Assembly (NCBI GenBank): GCA_025449775.1 | Contig: JANWIS010000142.1 | Span: 1-7,066, forward strand | Direction of reading: 5' to 3' | DNA: 7,066 nt | From: Ignavibacteriaceae bacterium | GTDB taxonomy: Bacteria > Bacteroidota > Ignavibacteria > Ignavibacteriales > Ignavibacteriaceae | Shown here: piece after piece, positions 6,278-7,066 of the stretch | How positions within the stretch are numbered: position 1 is the first letter of the stretch | Layout: every line of letters begins with the position of its first letter | The notes under the pieces: model-generated | Seen by the model: only the letters and a program-made list of their open reading frames with translations | Told to the model about the DNA's origin: nothing | Databases searched by the model: none | Program-made: the position numbers and the translations under genes

Positions 6278-6937
6278 ATGAAAACAAACTCACCATACAG
6301 TTTTTTGAAAAAATCATTTCTTATTTTTAGTTTATTTATTACATCAATTAAATGTTTTTCCCAAACGACAGATTATCTTTGCATTATTGATAACATAACA
6401 CTTGTAAATCCTACAACTATCTCTTTTGAAATCCGTATAGAGAATACCGGAACAAATCCTCTTAGTTTAATAGCGATTCAGGCAGGTATTAATTTCAATT
6501 ATGCTGCCTTAGTAAATGGAGGAACAATAACCGGTACTTCTGTTCCGGCAAATTCCATTACTTGGAATATTGATCCAGTTAGTAAACAAATCAGGATGTA
6601 TGCATTGTTTGGCTCCGGTATCCCTATTCCAGTTTCACCCGGCATTAGCTTAGGTACATTTCATTTAATTAATACAGTTCCTTTTTCATCCTCCATTCCT
6701 ATTTTAAACTGGTCCTTTCTGCCTACAAGTATAACAACAACAAATACTATTGTACTTTGTTCTGTTAATGGTGATCCTCTTAGTTCGAACATTACAAATA
6801 CTGCAAATCATACAGTTGCAGGAAATGCTGTCCCTACACTTTCCGAATGGGGACTGATAATTTTTGCTTTTCTCCTTTTGACAACTTCAATATATTTTAT
6901 TGTTAATAAAAAATATAGTTTTTTAAATAAGGTCTAA
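6278..6937 (+). CDS. Secreted cohesin-like protein with IPTL-CTERM-type sorting tail (219 aa)
   Basis: The ATG at 6278-6280 is chosen over an upstream in-frame TTG at 6257 because it gives a standard signal peptide (basic MKTNSPYSFLKK, hydrophobic core, CFS|Q at 28/29). Residues about 32-180 are an all-beta domain with ISFEIRIENTGTNPL, AGINFNYAALVNGG, a SLGTFHL strand (124-130) and NWSFLP, which recalls the cohesin/carbohydrate-binding-like sandwich of secreted Bacteroidota proteins. The C-terminus is tripartite: VPTLSEWG (185-192), a hydrophobic helix (193-209) and a basic end (KKYSFLNKV). This matches the IPTLxxWG-CTERM signal, known as the recognition tail for a dedicated exosortase (XrtH type), after which the protein is expected to be cleaved or anchored in the envelope. 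It follows the dockerin-like gene by 55 bp in the same direction. The cohesin assignment is tentative; the sorting tail is well supported. Confidence 0.85.
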   Translation: MKTNSPYSFLKKSFLIFSLFITSIKCFSQTTDYLCIIDNITLVNPTTISFEIRIENTGTNPLSLIAIQAGINFNYAALVNGGTITGTSVPANSITWNIDPVSKQIRMYALFGSGIPIPVSPGISLGTFHLINTVPFSSSIPILNWSFLPTSITTTNTIVLCSVNGDPLSSNITNTANHTVAGNAVPTLSEWGLIIFAFLLLTTSIYFIVNKKYSFLNKV

Positions 6938-6954
6938 TTAATCGGTAAAAAGTT

Positions 6955-7065
6955 TTAAATAATAATTTGTTTTTCCTTCCTAAAATTCAATGCTAACATT
7001 AACATGGTGAGTGGTGCGGTAATCCCCCATGGATAACCAAGAATTAAAAGTTTCTCTGAATAATC
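6955..7065 (-). CDS. C-terminal end of a membrane protein (5' part outside window)
   Basis: On the minus strand a frame is open from the right edge to TAA at 6955-6957, giving 36 residues: DYSEKLLILGYPWG, a hydrophobic stretch ITAPLTMLMLALNF, and a basic tail RKEKQIII. This is the pattern of a final membrane helix with a cytoplasmic end. The other minus frames and all plus frames here are broken by stops. The stop is 17 bp from the stop of the IPTL-CTERM gene, so the two are convergent. The family cannot be told from so little sequence. Confidence 0.5.
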   Translation of the reverse strand, partial: DYSEKLLILGYPWGITAPLTMLMLALNFRKEKQIII

Positions 7066-7066
7066 A

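Overview
The window looks like a piece of an AT-rich Bacteroidota chromosome, probably from an environmental relative of Flavobacteriia, Sphingobacteriia or Chitinophagia. The reasons are: almost no Shine-Dalgarno sequences before the genes; signal peptides ending in the Bacteroidota style with Gln just after the cleavage site (NA|Q, FS|Q); a TPR-type LytS-like histidine kinase paired with a LytTR regulator; and secreted proteins of a kind common in this phylum. No tRNA, rRNA, CRISPR array, insertion sequence or phage gene was seen.

Left part (1-1225): the C-terminal part of a beta-CASP metallo-beta-lactamase (RNase J/CPSF-73-like RNA nuclease) runs in from the left edge. One base beyond its stop is the stop of a small secreted protein on the opposite strand (591-944). 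Upstream of that small gene, 945-1225 holds a strong hairpin. A possible 13-codon leader ORF with two cysteines and a well-placed AAGGAG overlaps the hairpin.

Middle (1226-5016): a two-component operon on the minus strand encodes a 643-residue kinase (signal peptide, eight TPR-like repeats at exactly 40-residue spacing, one membrane helix, LytS-type kinase domain) and, 25 bp downstream, its LytTR response regulator. Divergent from it is a 90-residue membrane-anchored Cys-containing protein. Convergent with that is a 207-residue outer-membrane barrel-like protein that appears to start at TTG.

Right part (5017-7066): after a 429-bp AT-rich non-coding stretch come two co-directional secreted-protein genes 55 bp apart. 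The first ends in a dockerin-like calcium-loop module. The second has a cohesin-like beta domain followed by a VPTLSEWG tripartite tail of the IPTL-CTERM (exosortase-sorted) type. Together they suggest a small cell-surface assembly: one protein held in the envelope by its C-terminal anchor, the other possibly docking onto it. This pairing is the most interesting hypothesis here and rests on motif reading only. The C-terminal end of a membrane protein on the minus strand enters at the right edge.
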